From Labilibaculum sp. (lineage in GTDB: Bacteria; Bacteroidota; Bacteroidia; Bacteroidales; Marinifilaceae), in NCBI RefSeq assembly GCF_963664555.1, contig NZ_OY761461.1:4381769-4445768 (forward strand): a stretch of 64,000 nt of DNA, in the 5' to 3' direction. The position numbers and the translations under genes are program-made. Each line of letters opens with the position of its first letter. The first letter of the stretch is position 1. Shown in pieces: positions 25,541-35,313 of this stretch. Below the pieces are notes generated by a model that was not told where the DNA came from, ran no database searches, and saw only the letters and a list, made by a program, of their open reading frames with translations.

Positions 25541-26368
25541 TTAATAGCTGATATGCTGAGCCTTTAAAGTAATATTAAGAAATCGACCCGCCTTTTCCTC
25601 AAAACTATCTACAAATTCTGTTGTAAAGAATTCACAAATTGAATTTTTACTACATCTCACATCCATTTCCGGATGCCTAAAAAGGTAATCTTTTAAACTT
25701 CGGGCAACAATCTCTCCCTGAGAAACCAACTGTATATGATCAGGAAGCATTTTCTGAATCTCTGATTTCATCAAAGGATAATGAGTACAACCTAATATTA
25801 TCGAATCGATAAGAGGGTCTTTAGCCAATAAACTATCAATGTTCTTTTTGATGAAATACCTGCCTCCAGCCGTTTCAATCTCATTATTTTCAACCAAGGG
25901 AACCCACATTGGACAAGCCTCCTGAACAACAACAACATCCGGGAACAATTTAGCAATCTCCATTGGATAAGAATTGGAACGAATTGTGCCTACGGTTCCC
26001 ATTACACCAATATGTTTGGACTTGGTTATTTTAGAAACCTCTTCAACACTAGGACGAATAACCCCTAAAACCCTTCTGTTGGAATTTATTTTAGGCAAAT
26101 CGCGTTGCTGTATGGTACGAAGTGCTTTAGCCGAAGCGGTATTACATGCAAGTATAACCAACTCACAGCCCATTGAAAAAAGTTGTTCAACCGCCTCTAA
26201 AGTATAGTCATATACAACATCAAATGAACGGGTACCATACGGACTTCTGGCATTATCTCCCAGATAAATAAAATCATATTCAGGTAAGCTCTTAAGCAGT
26301 TCATTTAATACGGTTAAACCTCCATATCCTGAATCGAAAACACCAATGGGCTGACTATTTTTTATCAT
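25541..26368 (-). CDS. murI: Glutamate racemase
   Basis: It interconverts L- and D-glutamate for peptidoglycan. There are 275 residues from the ATG at 26368; an ATG at 26407 would add 13 hydrophobic residues, but it lies inside the terminator hairpin of the preceding gene, so the shorter start is preferred. Visible are IGVFDSGYGGLTVL with the Asp-Ser pair, LGDNARSPYG, the first catalytic cysteine in LACNTASAKAL, and the second in ILGCTHYPL. It is the last gene of the uppS-bamA-skp-skp-murI block, an envelope-biogenesis arrangement common in Bacteroidota. Confidence 0.96.
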   Translation of the reverse strand: MIKNSQPIGVFDSGYGGLTVLNELLKSLPEYDFIYLGDNARSPYGTRSFDVVYDYTLEAVEQLFSMGCELVILACNTASAKALRTIQQRDLPKINSNRRVLGVIRPSVEEVSKITKSKHIGVMGTVGTIRSNSYPMEIAKLFPDVVVVQEACPMWVPLVENNEIETAGGRYFIKKNIDSLLAKDPLIDSIILGCTHYPLMKSEIQKMLPDHIQLVSQGEIVARSLKDYLFRHPEMDVRCSKNSICEFFTTEFVDSFEEKAGRFLNITLKAQHISY

Positions 26369-26382
26369 TCTGGTAAAAATAA

Positions 26383-26413
26383 GAAAAGGTGGTATTAAAA
26401 ATACCACCTTTTC
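26383..26413 (-). terminator. Terminator/attenuator between skp2 and murI
   Basis: A 13-bp perfect stem GAAAAGGTGGTAT/ATACCACCTTTTC (26383-26395 and 26401-26413) closes a 5-nt loop and is followed on the minus strand by TTATTTTTACC. It sits between the skp stop (26433) and the murI start, so murI is either read through or has a separate promoter. Confidence 0.75.
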
Positions 26414-26432
26414 ACAATATCCTGAAAAATAT

Positions 26433-26948
26433 TTACAGTATTCCTAATTTTGTTTTTACCAATGGCATAATATCAACACTGTTATTTGAGTTGAACAAGA
26501 TAACACCAGTACTAATATCAAAAACATAAATGAATCCATTCTCAGCACCCACAGCCTTTATTGCAGCTGAAGCTTTATCGAAAATTGGCTTTAATAATTC
26601 ATTTTGCTTTTTTTGAAGTTCTTGCTGAGCAAATCCATCAAATGTCTGCATACGATTTTGCAAATCCTGGATTTCTTTCTCTTTATTTGCTCTAACAGCC
26701 TCTGAAAGAGTTTCTCTTTTTTCTACATAAGCATTTACCAAAGTTTGATACTCTTCTCTCATGGCTTTAATTTGAGCATCATACTCTGCTGCCGCAGCTT
26801 GAATTTGTTTTTGTGCCTGCTCTTTTTCAGGCATAATCGACAGTAATTTATTCGAGTCGATATGGCCAAATTTTAAGGTTTGCGCAAATGTACTTGAACC
26901 TGCAGATAGGATAATGGCTAATAAAGTTACTTTTAAAAAATGTCTCAT
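26433..26948 (-). CDS. OmpH/Skp-family periplasmic chaperone (second copy)
   Basis: This 171-residue exported chaperone for outer-membrane proteins has a signal peptide of about 22 residues ending SSTFAQ. The mature start LKFGHIDSNKLLSIMPEKEQAQ is the family's first strand and helix, followed by a long coiled coil (about residues 40-125, AAAEYDAQIKAMREEYQ onward) and the C-terminal FIYVFDISTGVILF strand. It lies 30 bp after another family member and downstream of bamA. The pair may form mixed trimers; that is inference. Confidence 0.9.
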   Translation of the reverse strand: MRHFLKVTLLAIILSAGSSTFAQTLKFGHIDSNKLLSIMPEKEQAQKQIQAAAAEYDAQIKAMREEYQTLVNAYVEKRETLSEAVRANKEKEIQDLQNRMQTFDGFAQQELQKKQNELLKPIFDKASAAIKAVGAENGFIYVFDISTGVILFNSNNSVDIMPLVKTKLGIL

Positions 26949-26978
26949 AATATCACTCAGTTAGTTTTTATTTTAATT

Positions 26979-27500
26979 TTAATTAGTTCGAATACCTAAC
27001 TTATACAGCACCTTATCACTTAAATCAAACTTTTGGTTACTGTATATAATTGTTGGCCCGTTAGCACGGTCAATAATCATACCATAAGTTCCGTCTTTTG
27101 CAATTTCTTTTATTGCTTCATAAATATCATCCTGAATTGGCTTTATTAATTCCTGACGTTTTTTATAAAGATCTCCGTTTATTCCAAAATACTTTTGTTG
27201 GAGCTTTTGAGCAGAAATTTCCATACTAAAAATCTCTTTTTCCCTTTTCTCTCTCATTTCTGAAGATAAGAACACCTCATCAGCCCTAAACTTTGCTTGT
27301 AAATCTTTTATTTCAGAAGCTATTTTCTCAATTTCTATTTGCCAATTACTTGAAATCTGATCAAGTTGTTCCTGAGCATTTTTATAATCCGGCATTTTAT
27401 CGAGAATATATTCTGTATCAACGAATCCGTAACGTTGTTGAGAATACAAATTCCCTATCAATACACATACACATCCAATTATTAATACTAAACGCTTCAT
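26979..27500 (-). CDS. OmpH/Skp-family periplasmic chaperone (first copy)
   Basis: This is a 173-residue exported protein with a signal peptide (about residues 1-20, ending NLYSQ). Its mature start QRYGFVDTEYILDKMPDYKNAQEQLDQ matches the Skp/OmpH family well. A charged coiled coil spans about residues 45-125, with a C-terminal YGMIIDRANGPTIIYSN segment. It lies 76 bp after bamA and 30 bp before a paralogue, and is probably cotranscribed with both to deliver barrel proteins to the BAM machine. Confidence 0.9.
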   Translation of the reverse strand: MKRLVLIIGCVCVLIGNLYSQQRYGFVDTEYILDKMPDYKNAQEQLDQISSNWQIEIEKIASEIKDLQAKFRADEVFLSSEMREKREKEIFSMEISAQKLQQKYFGINGDLYKKRQELIKPIQDDIYEAIKEIAKDGTYGMIIDRANGPTIIYSNQKFDLSDKVLYKLGIRTN

Positions 27501-27576
27501 TTGATTCTTAATTTAGAATTAAAGTCTAAAATAACTTAAATTATAATAGCGCCAAAGACCAGTTACATAAAATATG

Positions 27577-30099
27577 TTAAAATTGTTGACCAATTACAAA
27601 ATGGAATTGACCACCGTTTTGTCCTGTCTGATTCGCTTCATCAAAACCGTATCCATAATCAATTCCTAATAATCCAAACATAGGAAGGAATATTCTAAGG
27701 CCAACACCAGCAGAACGCTTCAAATTGAATGGTTGAAAATCTTCAAAATCATACCATGCGTTTCCAGCTTCAGCAAATGCCAAGGCATAAATGGTTGCAG
27801 ACTGACTTAAAGATAATGGGTACCGAACCTCTGCAGTAAATTTAGAATAAATATTTCCACCCAATCGTCTGCCGGTTGCACTTACGGGAGTTAAAGATCC
27901 ATTCTCATATCCTCTTAATCCAATGTTGTCACTACCGTACATACTGTATCCGGACATACCATCACCACCAACTTCAAATCCTTCAAAAGGTGATCTTTTA
28001 TCTTTATTATAATACCCCAAATATCCAAACTCTGTGCCGGTATACAAAACCAATTTATCTGTACTATTCAACAACGAAGAATACATTTTCCCTTTAAATA
28101 CCCATTTGTGATATTCAATCCATTTGTATCTTTCCTGATCGCTGGTATTGCCACTCCCATAATTTACATTATCGAAAAATGAAAATGGCGGTGTCAATTT
28201 AACGCTTAAAGAAAATGAAGAACCTCTTCTGGTATATAACGGATTATCGATAGAACTCCTTGATAGAGTAGTTGTAAAACTGAAATTATTGGATGTTCCG
28301 TCAGAGATTAAATAATATTGCCAATCCTTTAATCTATAGTTTTGATAGCTAACTTCATTATACAAAGAGAAATAATTATCAGGCCACTTTAAACGACGTG
28401 CCAAACCTACACTTGCTCCAAATACCTTCTGACTTTGATCAGAATTGCCACCCATTCCACCATAACTATAGTTTCTGCTATAAGAACGACTATATCCGGT
28501 TTGCTGAGAATAATAAATTGAAGTGCTTAATGAAGTTGGTTTTTTACCACCTAACCAAGGCTCCGTAAATGACATACTATAAGAATTGTAGTATGAACCA
28601 TTTGTCTGAGCGCGTATACTCAATGTTTGTCCGTCTCCTGTAGGCAGAGGACTCCAGGCTTCTTTATTGAAAATATTTCTGATTGAAAAATTAGAAAACT
28701 TCAAACCAACAGTACCAATAATCATTCCAGCTCCCCATCCTCCGGAAAGTTCAATCTGGTCATTCGCTTTTTCCTCTAACTTGTAATTAATATCAACAGT
28801 TCCACTTTCTGGGTGAGGTTTTACATCCGGACTTATTGCCTCCGGATCAAAGTGACCTAACTGAGCCAATTCCCGGACACTTCGGATAATATCCGACTTA
28901 CTAAACAATTCGCCAGGATATGTATACAACTCCCGACGAGCAACATGCTCATGAGTTTTTGTATTTCCAATAATATTTACTCTATCTATAGTTGCCTGCT
29001 TTCCTTCAACGATTCTCATCTCTAGATTAATCGAATCCTTTCCAATAACTGTCTCTACTGGATTCACGTTGAAGAACAAATATCCTTTGTCCAGATATTG
29101 ATTACTAACAGCATCATCATCACTGGTTAATCTTTCATCAAGTAAAGTTTGATTGTAAACATCACCTTTTTTTATCTGCAAAACCCTTTGCAACCAGTAA
29201 CCTGTATACACTGTGTTACCCACCCAGTCAATATTATTGAAGAAATACTGATTTCCTTCTTTTACTTTCACATGAATATTCACTCTATCCTCAGATACCT
29301 GTTCAATACTATCCGATAAAACAAGGGCATCACGATAACCTTTTTCGTTGTACTTCTCGATTAAAGTCAATTTATCTTCATTCCACTTTTCTTCAATATA
29401 TTTTGAAGATTTCAAGAAATTTCTTAATGTTTTCTCTTTTGAATCCTTGATTGCTTTTTTCACCTTTTTATCGGTAAACGCTGTATTTCCCTCAACAAAA
29501 ATATTCTTAATCTTAATTTTGTTGTTTCTATCAATATTAACATCAAGTATCACACTATTTTCCTCTGCTGAATCGTCCCTTTGAATAACAGAAACAATCG
29601 TATTGTAAAAGCCTTTTTCTTTAAAGTATCCTTCAACTATGGTTTTTGTGTTTGTAACCAGATAATCGGTAACCTGAGTTCCTTTCATCAGCTTTAATCT
29701 TTCTTTCAGCTTTGTTGTTTCACTTTTTGATGTTCCATTATAATTTACCAAAGACAATCGAGGGCGTTCCTGAAGTTGAATGTTAAGGTAAATTTTATTC
29801 CCTATTTCCTTAGTTGCTGTAATTTGAATGTCTGAGAAGAGACCTTGTTTATACAATTTATTAATTGCATTTGTCACCTTTTCACCAGGAACTTCAATCA
29901 TAGAACCAACGCGAAGACCTGAAATTTGCACCAAAACATTATTTTCCAAATGTTTTACCCCTGTTACTGTAACGCCACCCAATTCATAACTTTTTGGAGA
30001 AGAATAATGAGTTACCGGATTGTAGATTGTATCGGTTTCCTGTGCTAATGCACTAAAACTTAAAAATAGAGTAAAAATGAAAGTTAATCTTTTAATCAT
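27577..30099 (-). CDS. bamA: Outer membrane protein assembly factor BamA
   Basis: This is the central component of the BAM complex, inserting beta-barrels into the outer membrane. It has 840 residues, with a signal peptide of about 19 residues (SFSALAQ). POTRA domains span about residues 35-430, visible as repeated strand patterns such as KIKNIFVEGNTAFTDKKVKKAI, YFFNNIDWVGNTVYTGYWLQRVLQIKKGDVYNQ and IDRVNIIGNTKTHEHVARRELYTYPGE. The C-terminal 16-stranded barrel contains the GLRGYENGSL lid-lock-like motif and ends HFVIGQQF with the terminal aromatic. It is coded 24 bp after uppS and before two skp genes. Confidence 0.97.
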   Translation of the reverse strand: MIKRLTFIFTLFLSFSALAQETDTIYNPVTHYSSPKSYELGGVTVTGVKHLENNVLVQISGLRVGSMIEVPGEKVTNAINKLYKQGLFSDIQITATKEIGNKIYLNIQLQERPRLSLVNYNGTSKSETTKLKERLKLMKGTQVTDYLVTNTKTIVEGYFKEKGFYNTIVSVIQRDDSAEENSVILDVNIDRNNKIKIKNIFVEGNTAFTDKKVKKAIKDSKEKTLRNFLKSSKYIEEKWNEDKLTLIEKYNEKGYRDALVLSDSIEQVSEDRVNIHVKVKEGNQYFFNNIDWVGNTVYTGYWLQRVLQIKKGDVYNQTLLDERLTSDDDAVSNQYLDKGYLFFNVNPVETVIGKDSINLEMRIVEGKQATIDRVNIIGNTKTHEHVARRELYTYPGELFSKSDIIRSVRELAQLGHFDPEAISPDVKPHPESGTVDINYKLEEKANDQIELSGGWGAGMIIGTVGLKFSNFSIRNIFNKEAWSPLPTGDGQTLSIRAQTNGSYYNSYSMSFTEPWLGGKKPTSLSTSIYYSQQTGYSRSYSRNYSYGGMGGNSDQSQKVFGASVGLARRLKWPDNYFSLYNEVSYQNYRLKDWQYYLISDGTSNNFSFTTTLSRSSIDNPLYTRRGSSFSLSVKLTPPFSFFDNVNYGSGNTSDQERYKWIEYHKWVFKGKMYSSLLNSTDKLVLYTGTEFGYLGYYNKDKRSPFEGFEVGGDGMSGYSMYGSDNIGLRGYENGSLTPVSATGRRLGGNIYSKFTAEVRYPLSLSQSATIYALAFAEAGNAWYDFEDFQPFNLKRSAGVGLRIFLPMFGLLGIDYGYGFDEANQTGQNGGQFHFVIGQQF

Positions 30100-30123
30100 T
30101 ACTTGAATTATAATGGTTAATGC

Positions 30124-30870
30124 TTATTTATCTTTAATTTGTTCACTAATCTTACCAAACCGACGCTCTCTGTTCTGATAATCAAAAAGTGCTTTATAAA
30201 GCTCTTCTTTATTAAAATCAGGCCAGAATAATTCAGTAAAATACAATTCAGAATAAGCTATTTGCCATAAAAGAAAATTGCTGATTCTGCTTTCTCCACT
30301 CGTCCTTATCAAAAGTTCCGGATCAGGAATACCTTTTGTTGTAAGTTGATTGGAGAACAAGTCCGAATTAATTTCATCCAGAGATATCTCTCCATTTTGA
30401 ACCAGACTTGCAATATTTTTAACTGCATTCACAATTTCCCATCTCGAGCTATAACTTAAGGCTAAAACCAAAGTCAAACCAGAATTCCCAGATGTATTGG
30501 AAATTGTTCCCTGTAATTTCTCCCTTACTTCAATTGGTAAACTTGCCAAATCGCCAATTGCCTGCAGGCGAACATTGTTCTTCATTAAAGTAGGAGTCTC
30601 ATTTTCTATTGCTTCAACCAACAAGGACATTAATCCTAAAACCTCATCCTGAGGCCGGTTCCAATTCTCGGTAGAAAATGCATACAGGGTTAAATAAGAA
30701 ATTCCAAGCTCACCGGCTGCTTCAACAGTTTGCCTTACTGCTTCAACGCCGTTCTGATGACCAACAATACGATGTTCTCCCCGCATTTTTGCCCATCTCC
30801 CATTCCCATCCATAATAATGGCAAGATGAGTAGGCAGCTTTTCCTTTACTATTTTATCTTTAAATGACAT
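30124..30870 (-). CDS. uppS: Isoprenyl transferase (undecaprenyl diphosphate synthase)
   Basis: It condenses isopentenyl units onto farnesyl diphosphate to make the C55 lipid carrier for peptidoglycan and polysaccharides. At 248 residues it is typical. The catalytic motif HLAIIMDGNGRWAKMRG (Asp in MDGNGRW) lies near residue 16, with YLTLYAFSTENWNRP near 60-74, LALSYSSRWEI, and the C-terminal PDPELLIRTSGESRISNFLLWQIAYSELYF with the RTSGExRxS binding motif. It is cytoplasmic at the membrane. It is located 3 bp after the DUF6089 gene and 24 bp before bamA. Confidence 0.97.
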   Translation of the reverse strand: MSFKDKIVKEKLPTHLAIIMDGNGRWAKMRGEHRIVGHQNGVEAVRQTVEAAGELGISYLTLYAFSTENWNRPQDEVLGLMSLLVEAIENETPTLMKNNVRLQAIGDLASLPIEVREKLQGTISNTSGNSGLTLVLALSYSSRWEIVNAVKNIASLVQNGEISLDEINSDLFSNQLTTKGIPDPELLIRTSGESRISNFLLWQIAYSELYFTELFWPDFNKEELYKALFDYQNRERRFGKISEQIKDK

Positions 30871-30873
30871 ATT

Positions 30874-31539
30874 TTATTTTACAAAGCGATCGTATGAATG
30901 ACATTCTTCATTATCGGGGAACAATTTATAACTTATTATTACTCCAAAAAAAGATGCCCAATCGTTATTGTGTACTAAACTACTTTTATTAAGATCATTT
31001 GGATCATCGAGATGATCCAGATCATCGGTAAAACTTTTTCTAAAACTCCATTCCAAAGCGGCCGTCCATCTGCCCGTTAAGTTCGTTTTCACACCAACTC
31101 CCATTGGAATTGTGAATGAAGAGCTTGTACTACTTGGAGCAATGTATCCAATCCCTCCGGTAAGGTAGGGAACCAGAGTCTGGCTCTTCGTTTTTTTAGG
31201 TGACCAAAAAGACTGAAAATTAAATTCTACCTGTAAGGATAGATCAACTAAATCTGTTTTGAATGATGCACCTCTTGCCTGTTGATATGAATTATTAAAA
31301 TCCTTATCCTCTGCTTTTAAACCTGAAAACAGCATGCCTGCTCTTAAAGAGTACCTTGAATTAAAATTATATCGGTAAATTCCTCCCAAGGCAACTGAAT
31401 TTGAATAAAACTGCTTTTGAGGATTAATATCACCCATATAATAGGAGACTCCTCCAAAGAAGCCCAACTCTGCTTTTGTCTGCGAAAAAGCTGAATTTCC
31501 AATCGCAAAAAACAGTATTCCTAATATCAGTTTATACAT
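30874..31539 (-). CDS. DUF6089-type outer membrane beta-barrel protein
   Basis: This 221-residue exported protein has a signal peptide ending GNSAFSQ (about 19 residues from the chosen start) and then amphipathic strands: AELGFFGGVSYYMGDINPQKQF, the ALGGIYRYNFNSRYSLRAGMLF stretch, LVPYLTGGIGY, and TGRWTAALEWSFRKSFTDDLDHL. The pattern is that of the small 8-stranded barrel commonly encoded just before uppS-bamA in Bacteroidota. I chose ATG 31539 (MYKLILG) over the ATG at 31569, since the latter puts ten charged residues in front of the signal peptide. Function unknown. It is almost fused to uppS (3-bp gap). Confidence 0.82.
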   Translation of the reverse strand: MYKLILGILFFAIGNSAFSQTKAELGFFGGVSYYMGDINPQKQFYSNSVALGGIYRYNFNSRYSLRAGMLFSGLKAEDKDFNNSYQQARGASFKTDLVDLSLQVEFNFQSFWSPKKTKSQTLVPYLTGGIGYIAPSSTSSSFTIPMGVGVKTNLTGRWTAALEWSFRKSFTDDLDHLDDPNDLNKSSLVHNNDWASFFGVIISYKLFPDNEECHSYDRFVK

Positions 31540-31750
31540 GAAATCAAGTTTGTGTTTTCCTTCTTGCAAATAAACAAAAGTTGATGCTTAAGCTCCTAAA
31601 AACGTTGGTTTGAAGAGGGTCTATTCCATCTTAATTTATTCACAAGCTACAAAAGTAACATATAATCTTAAAAAACCTTATCAATGAAAAAAAATAACGC
31701 CAACCCGTCGTTAAATTTTGTTAAAACAGAAAACCAAATAAAATTACTCT

Positions 31751-32635
31751 CTAATTACGTTTATCAGCACCCCACATGAGCTTATTTCTCAAGGTTCCGT
31801 AAAAGCTGTGAGTTTTTAGTTTTAAGACCTTAATCCGAAAATCGGCCCTCCTGATTTTAAGCTCGATTGATGATTCAAAAGTACAGGAGCGAGAATCAAG
31901 CGAAGCCAAATAACTATCACTTCGTCCTTCAACCCGAAGTGTTATTTCATGATGATTAGGTACAACAATCGGTCGAACGGTAAGATTGTGCGGAGAAATA
32001 GGTGAAATAATAAAATTTTGAGTGTTCGGAATTAATATAGGTCCACCAACACTTAACGAATATGCTGTTGATCCGGTTGGTGTCGCGATAATTAAACCAT
32101 CTGCCCAATAAGAATTTAAATACTCATTATTCAGATAGGTGTGAATGGTAATCATCGAAGCTGAATCTGTTTTATGAACAGTAAATTCGTTTAAAGCATA
32201 ATTAAATTCTTCAAACAAGCCATTCCGGGATGTTTCCAACCGCAGTAAGTTCCGCTCCTCAAAACTATAGTCTCCGGCTACAATATCGGCTAAAGCCTGA
32301 GGTATTTCATCCTGAGCAATATCGGCCATAAAACCTAGCCTACCACTATTAATACCAACCAATGGAATTCCCGAATCACGCACGAATGTCACTGCGTCCA
32401 AAAAAGTACCATCGCCGCCAATACTAAAGAAGAAATCCACTTCCTTGTCTAAATCCTTATTGCTATGAAAACAAGTCTGAACAGGAGGTTTAAAATTAAT
32501 TTCCCTGATTAGAAAATCATAAAAAGGCTCATAAATTATTACTTCTATTTTATGCCTGACAAAAACATCAAACATCATAATAAAGCTTTCGGTAAAGCTT
32601 TCGTTAAATGATTTGCCAAAAAGTGCAATTTTCAT
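31751..32635 (-). CDS. nadK: NAD kinase
   Basis: It phosphorylates NAD to NADP with ATP. There are 294 residues. The catalytic GGDGTFLDA motif lies near residue 74, NSGRLGFMA near 96, NEFTVHKTDSASM near 150, and the SYWADGLIIATPTGSTAYSLSVGGP loop near 178-202 carries the Asp and the T-G-S-T nucleotide-binding signature. It is cytoplasmic. It lies upstream of the DUF6089-uppS-bamA group, with 211 bp between. Confidence 0.97.
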   Translation of the reverse strand: MKIALFGKSFNESFTESFIMMFDVFVRHKIEVIIYEPFYDFLIREINFKPPVQTCFHSNKDLDKEVDFFFSIGGDGTFLDAVTFVRDSGIPLVGINSGRLGFMADIAQDEIPQALADIVAGDYSFEERNLLRLETSRNGLFEEFNYALNEFTVHKTDSASMITIHTYLNNEYLNSYWADGLIIATPTGSTAYSLSVGGPILIPNTQNFIISPISPHNLTVRPIVVPNHHEITLRVEGRSDSYLASLDSRSCTFESSIELKIRRADFRIKVLKLKTHSFYGTLRNKLMWGADKRN

Positions 32636-32845
32636 ACTTCACAAATTTGCGTTTTGTTTATTTGCCCGGGCAACAGAATCCTGAAAATTCTAAAACCTTT
32701 TTAAATCTACACATACTTAAAATACAATAAAACCTACATTTAGATTGATGGCATACCTAATTAAGTAATGTTTAGCACAAATATAGAGTAATCTGTTTAG
32801 TGGCAAGAATTCTATGCAGAAAAAGAAACCTAAAACTTAAGCTTT

Positions 32846-33511
32846 TTAGATATTTAGAAACCTCATGAACGAATTGTATCGATCCTCCATCATATCTTTC
32901 ATATCATCTTCACGAACATAGGTCGTTTTTATGGTGTAATCGTAGCGCAAAAAAGTTTGTATTATCGAAGTAATATTTGTTCGGTTTATTTTAATTGTCA
33001 ACTCAATTTTTCTTGAATCCGTGGATGAAGTAACATATAAACTGAGAATTTTAGCATCGTTACTCTCTACAATTCTTGATATTTCACTTAAAGAATAATC
33101 AACTGAATTAAGTTCCAACACGACTATTCCTCCAGGTTCACGAACGGAAAAAATTCTTTCAATGTATTGCATCAAATCGTTTAATGTTATAAGACCAACA
33201 TAGGTTTTCTCATCTTCCAAAACTGGTATCACAGTCAATTTAAGCCTTGAAATAATCTCTATTACTTCGTAGATATGATGATTTTCGTTTACATAAGGAC
33301 TAAACAAGGATAACTTTTGATCGCCAATAGGTTCTTCTGCTTTGTTTAAATCGTAAATATCATTGTCTGAAATTAAGCCCAGAAACTCATCGCCCTTAAC
33401 TATTGGCAAATGAGAAACTCTGAAAATCTCCATCCAGTTAAGAGCTTGAATCCCGGTATCGGTTTCCCGTAATACCGGAACAACATCAGAAATTAAATCT
33501 TTTGCTATCAT
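32846..33511 (-). CDS. CBS-domain pair protein
   Basis: This 221-residue soluble protein has two CBS motifs. The first covers about residues 1-60 (LISDVVPVLRETDTGIQALNWM, VSHLPIVKGDEFLGLISDNDIYD) and the second about 72-130 (FSPYVNENHHIYEVIEIISRLKLTVIPVLEDEKTYVGLITLNDLM). The C-terminal 85 residues have an ACT-like pattern (GGIVVLELNSVDYSLSEISRIVESNDAKIL). CBS pairs usually bind adenine nucleotides and regulate partner activity. It is divergent from pdxJ and upstream of nadK, a conserved order in Bacteroidota. Partner unknown. Confidence 0.85.
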   Translation of the reverse strand: MIAKDLISDVVPVLRETDTGIQALNWMEIFRVSHLPIVKGDEFLGLISDNDIYDLNKAEEPIGDQKLSLFSPYVNENHHIYEVIEIISRLKLTVIPVLEDEKTYVGLITLNDLMQYIERIFSVREPGGIVVLELNSVDYSLSEISRIVESNDAKILSLYVTSSTDSRKIELTIKINRTNITSIIQTFLRYDYTIKTTYVREDDMKDMMEDRYNSFMRFLNI

Positions 33512-33625
33512 ACATACCTGTTTTCTAGGAATTACTTTTAATTTTGCCTTAAGGGGAATTTAATTATACAAAGTAAGTTTGTATCTTTTTTTCACCTAAT
33601 TATTCGTCCTATAAAGTTTTATAAA

Positions 33626-34339
33626 ATGACCAGACTTAGTGTAAATATAAACAAAATTGCGACAATTAGAAATGCCCGCGGAGGGAATACTCCTAATGTT
33701 TGCAAGGTAGCTTTGGATTGTGAAAGATTTGGAGCTGAAGGCATTACAGTACATCCTCGTCCTGACGAAAGACATATCCGTTATCAGGATGTTAGGGATT
33801 TAAAATCTTTAGTTACAACCGAATTTAATATTGAAGGGTATCCAACCCGGGATTTTATTGATTTGGTTGTAAAAGCAAAACCGGCGCAGGTTACTCTTGT
33901 TCCTGATCCCCCAGAGGCATTAACTTCGAATGCTGGATGGGATACAGTTAAAAATCGTGATATATTAGTCGAAATTATAAAGGAATTTAAAGCTGCCGGC
34001 ATCAGAACTTCCATTTTTGTTGACACAGACCTGGCTAATATTGAAGGTGCTGTTGCCACCGGAACAGATCGTATTGAACTATACACAGAACCGTATGCGA
34101 CAAATTATCCTAAAAATAAAGAGGAAGCCATTCGTCCTTTTGTAATTGCAGCAAAAAGGGCTCACGAATTAGGCTTGGAAATTAATGCCGGACACGATTT
34201 GAGCTTGGAAAATCTTAAATATTTTAACGATAACATTCCAAATTTAACTGAGGTATCAATTGGGCATGCCCTTATTTCTGATTCATTGTACTATGGTTTG
34301 GAAAATACCATTCAGATGTATCTTAGGTGTTTGAAATAA
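33626..34339 (+). CDS. pdxJ: Pyridoxine 5'-phosphate synthase
   Basis: This is the last ring-forming step of DXP-dependent vitamin B6 synthesis, joining 3-amino-2-oxopropyl phosphate and deoxyxylulose phosphate. It has 237 residues with a TIM barrel. Signatures are LSVNINKIATIRNARGG at the start, GAEGITVHPRPDERHIRYQD near residue 35, VTLVPDPPEALTSNAGWD near 92, VDTDLANIEGA, IELYTEPYA and LEINAGHDLSLENL near 192. A TAAGTTTG element (33574-33581) lies upstream as a possible -7 box. It is divergent from the CBS protein. Confidence 0.97.
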   Translation: MTRLSVNINKIATIRNARGGNTPNVCKVALDCERFGAEGITVHPRPDERHIRYQDVRDLKSLVTTEFNIEGYPTRDFIDLVVKAKPAQVTLVPDPPEALTSNAGWDTVKNRDILVEIIKEFKAAGIRTSIFVDTDLANIEGAVATGTDRIELYTEPYATNYPKNKEEAIRPFVIAAKRAHELGLEINAGHDLSLENLKYFNDNIPNLTEVSIGHALISDSLYYGLENTIQMYLRCLK

Positions 34340-34479
34340 ATCGGAACTCATTACATATTTGCAAAGGGATGCTCTCAAGGCATCCTTTTCTATTTCTGAA
34401 TCTGCTTAAAAAACTCAACTTAACCAATCGCCTTATTGATTTGGTTCTTATCTTTATTTCCGAAATAAATCTCAGGCAA

Positions 34480-35289
34480 ATGAAACTCAATTACAAAAAA
34501 CTTGGCAAAGGCCACCCTTTACTAATTCTTCATGGTCTTTACGGCGCATCGGATAATTGGCTGACTATTGCCAAAGAGCTATCGAATAACTTCACGGTTT
34601 ACATTATTGATCAGAGAAACCACGGAGACTCTCCTCATACCAACTCACATACTTATCAGGATTTAAAAGAAGATCTTCTGGAATTTATGAACGATCACAA
34701 AATTGAAAAGGCCATTTTACTTGGGCATTCGATGGGCGGGAAAACGGTTATGTTCTTTGCTGCCGATCATCCCGAAAGAGTAAGCAGTCTGCTTGTTGTG
34801 GATATTGCTCCCAAAAACTACAGCAAAATTTCCGATTACGCCCCACAAACAATCGATCACTCCTGCATCGTTAAAGCAATGCTTAATTTGGATTTATCGC
34901 TTTACAAAAACAGAACCGAAATTGATGCAAAATTAACAGAAAGTATAACCAGTAAACGCGTCAGACAATTTCTTCTTAAAAATTTGAAAAGAGACGAGAA
35001 CAAACAGTTTATCTGGAAACTAAATATTAAAACCATTAACGATTACTTATCTCAAATAATGGACGGTATTGATGGTGATCGTTTTGCAGAAGGCAAAGGA
35101 ATCACAGCATTCCCTGTTCTATTTATCCGCGGCGAAAAATCGAATTACATAAGCGATAACGACCACAATTTAATACGAACGATATTTCCAAAAGCAGAAA
35201 TAACAACCATTCCCAATGCCGGACATTGGGTGCATGCCGAACAGCCAAAACTACTGGTTAAAACTGTTGAATATTTTGCTTTGGATTAA
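34480..35289 (+). CDS. Alpha/beta hydrolase (YbfF-like)
   Basis: This 269-residue serine hydrolase has a strand-turn motif ILHGLYGASDNWLTIA and IIDQRNHGDSPHT near the start, a nucleophile elbow LLGHSMGGKTVM, and a catalytic acid in the region LFIRGEKSNYISDND. The catalytic His is in IPNAGHWVHAEQP near the C-terminus. It resembles the YbfF/YwfM esterase group of unknown natural substrate. The ATG at 34480 (MKLNYKKLGKG) is preferred; a further ATG at 34327 would overlap pdxJ and add 51 unconserved residues. The last ~55 bp of this gene are repeated in decayed form at 35594-35648, beyond a tandem-repeat array. Confidence 0.9.
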   Translation: MKLNYKKLGKGHPLLILHGLYGASDNWLTIAKELSNNFTVYIIDQRNHGDSPHTNSHTYQDLKEDLLEFMNDHKIEKAILLGHSMGGKTVMFFAADHPERVSSLLVVDIAPKNYSKISDYAPQTIDHSCIVKAMLNLDLSLYKNRTEIDAKLTESITSKRVRQFLLKNLKRDENKQFIWKLNIKTINDYLSQIMDGIDGDRFAEGKGITAFPVLFIRGEKSNYISDNDHNLIRTIFPKAEITTIPNAGHWVHAEQPKLLVKTVEYFALD

Positions 35290-35313
35290 AATGTGCTATT
35301 TCAGGAGAAGACA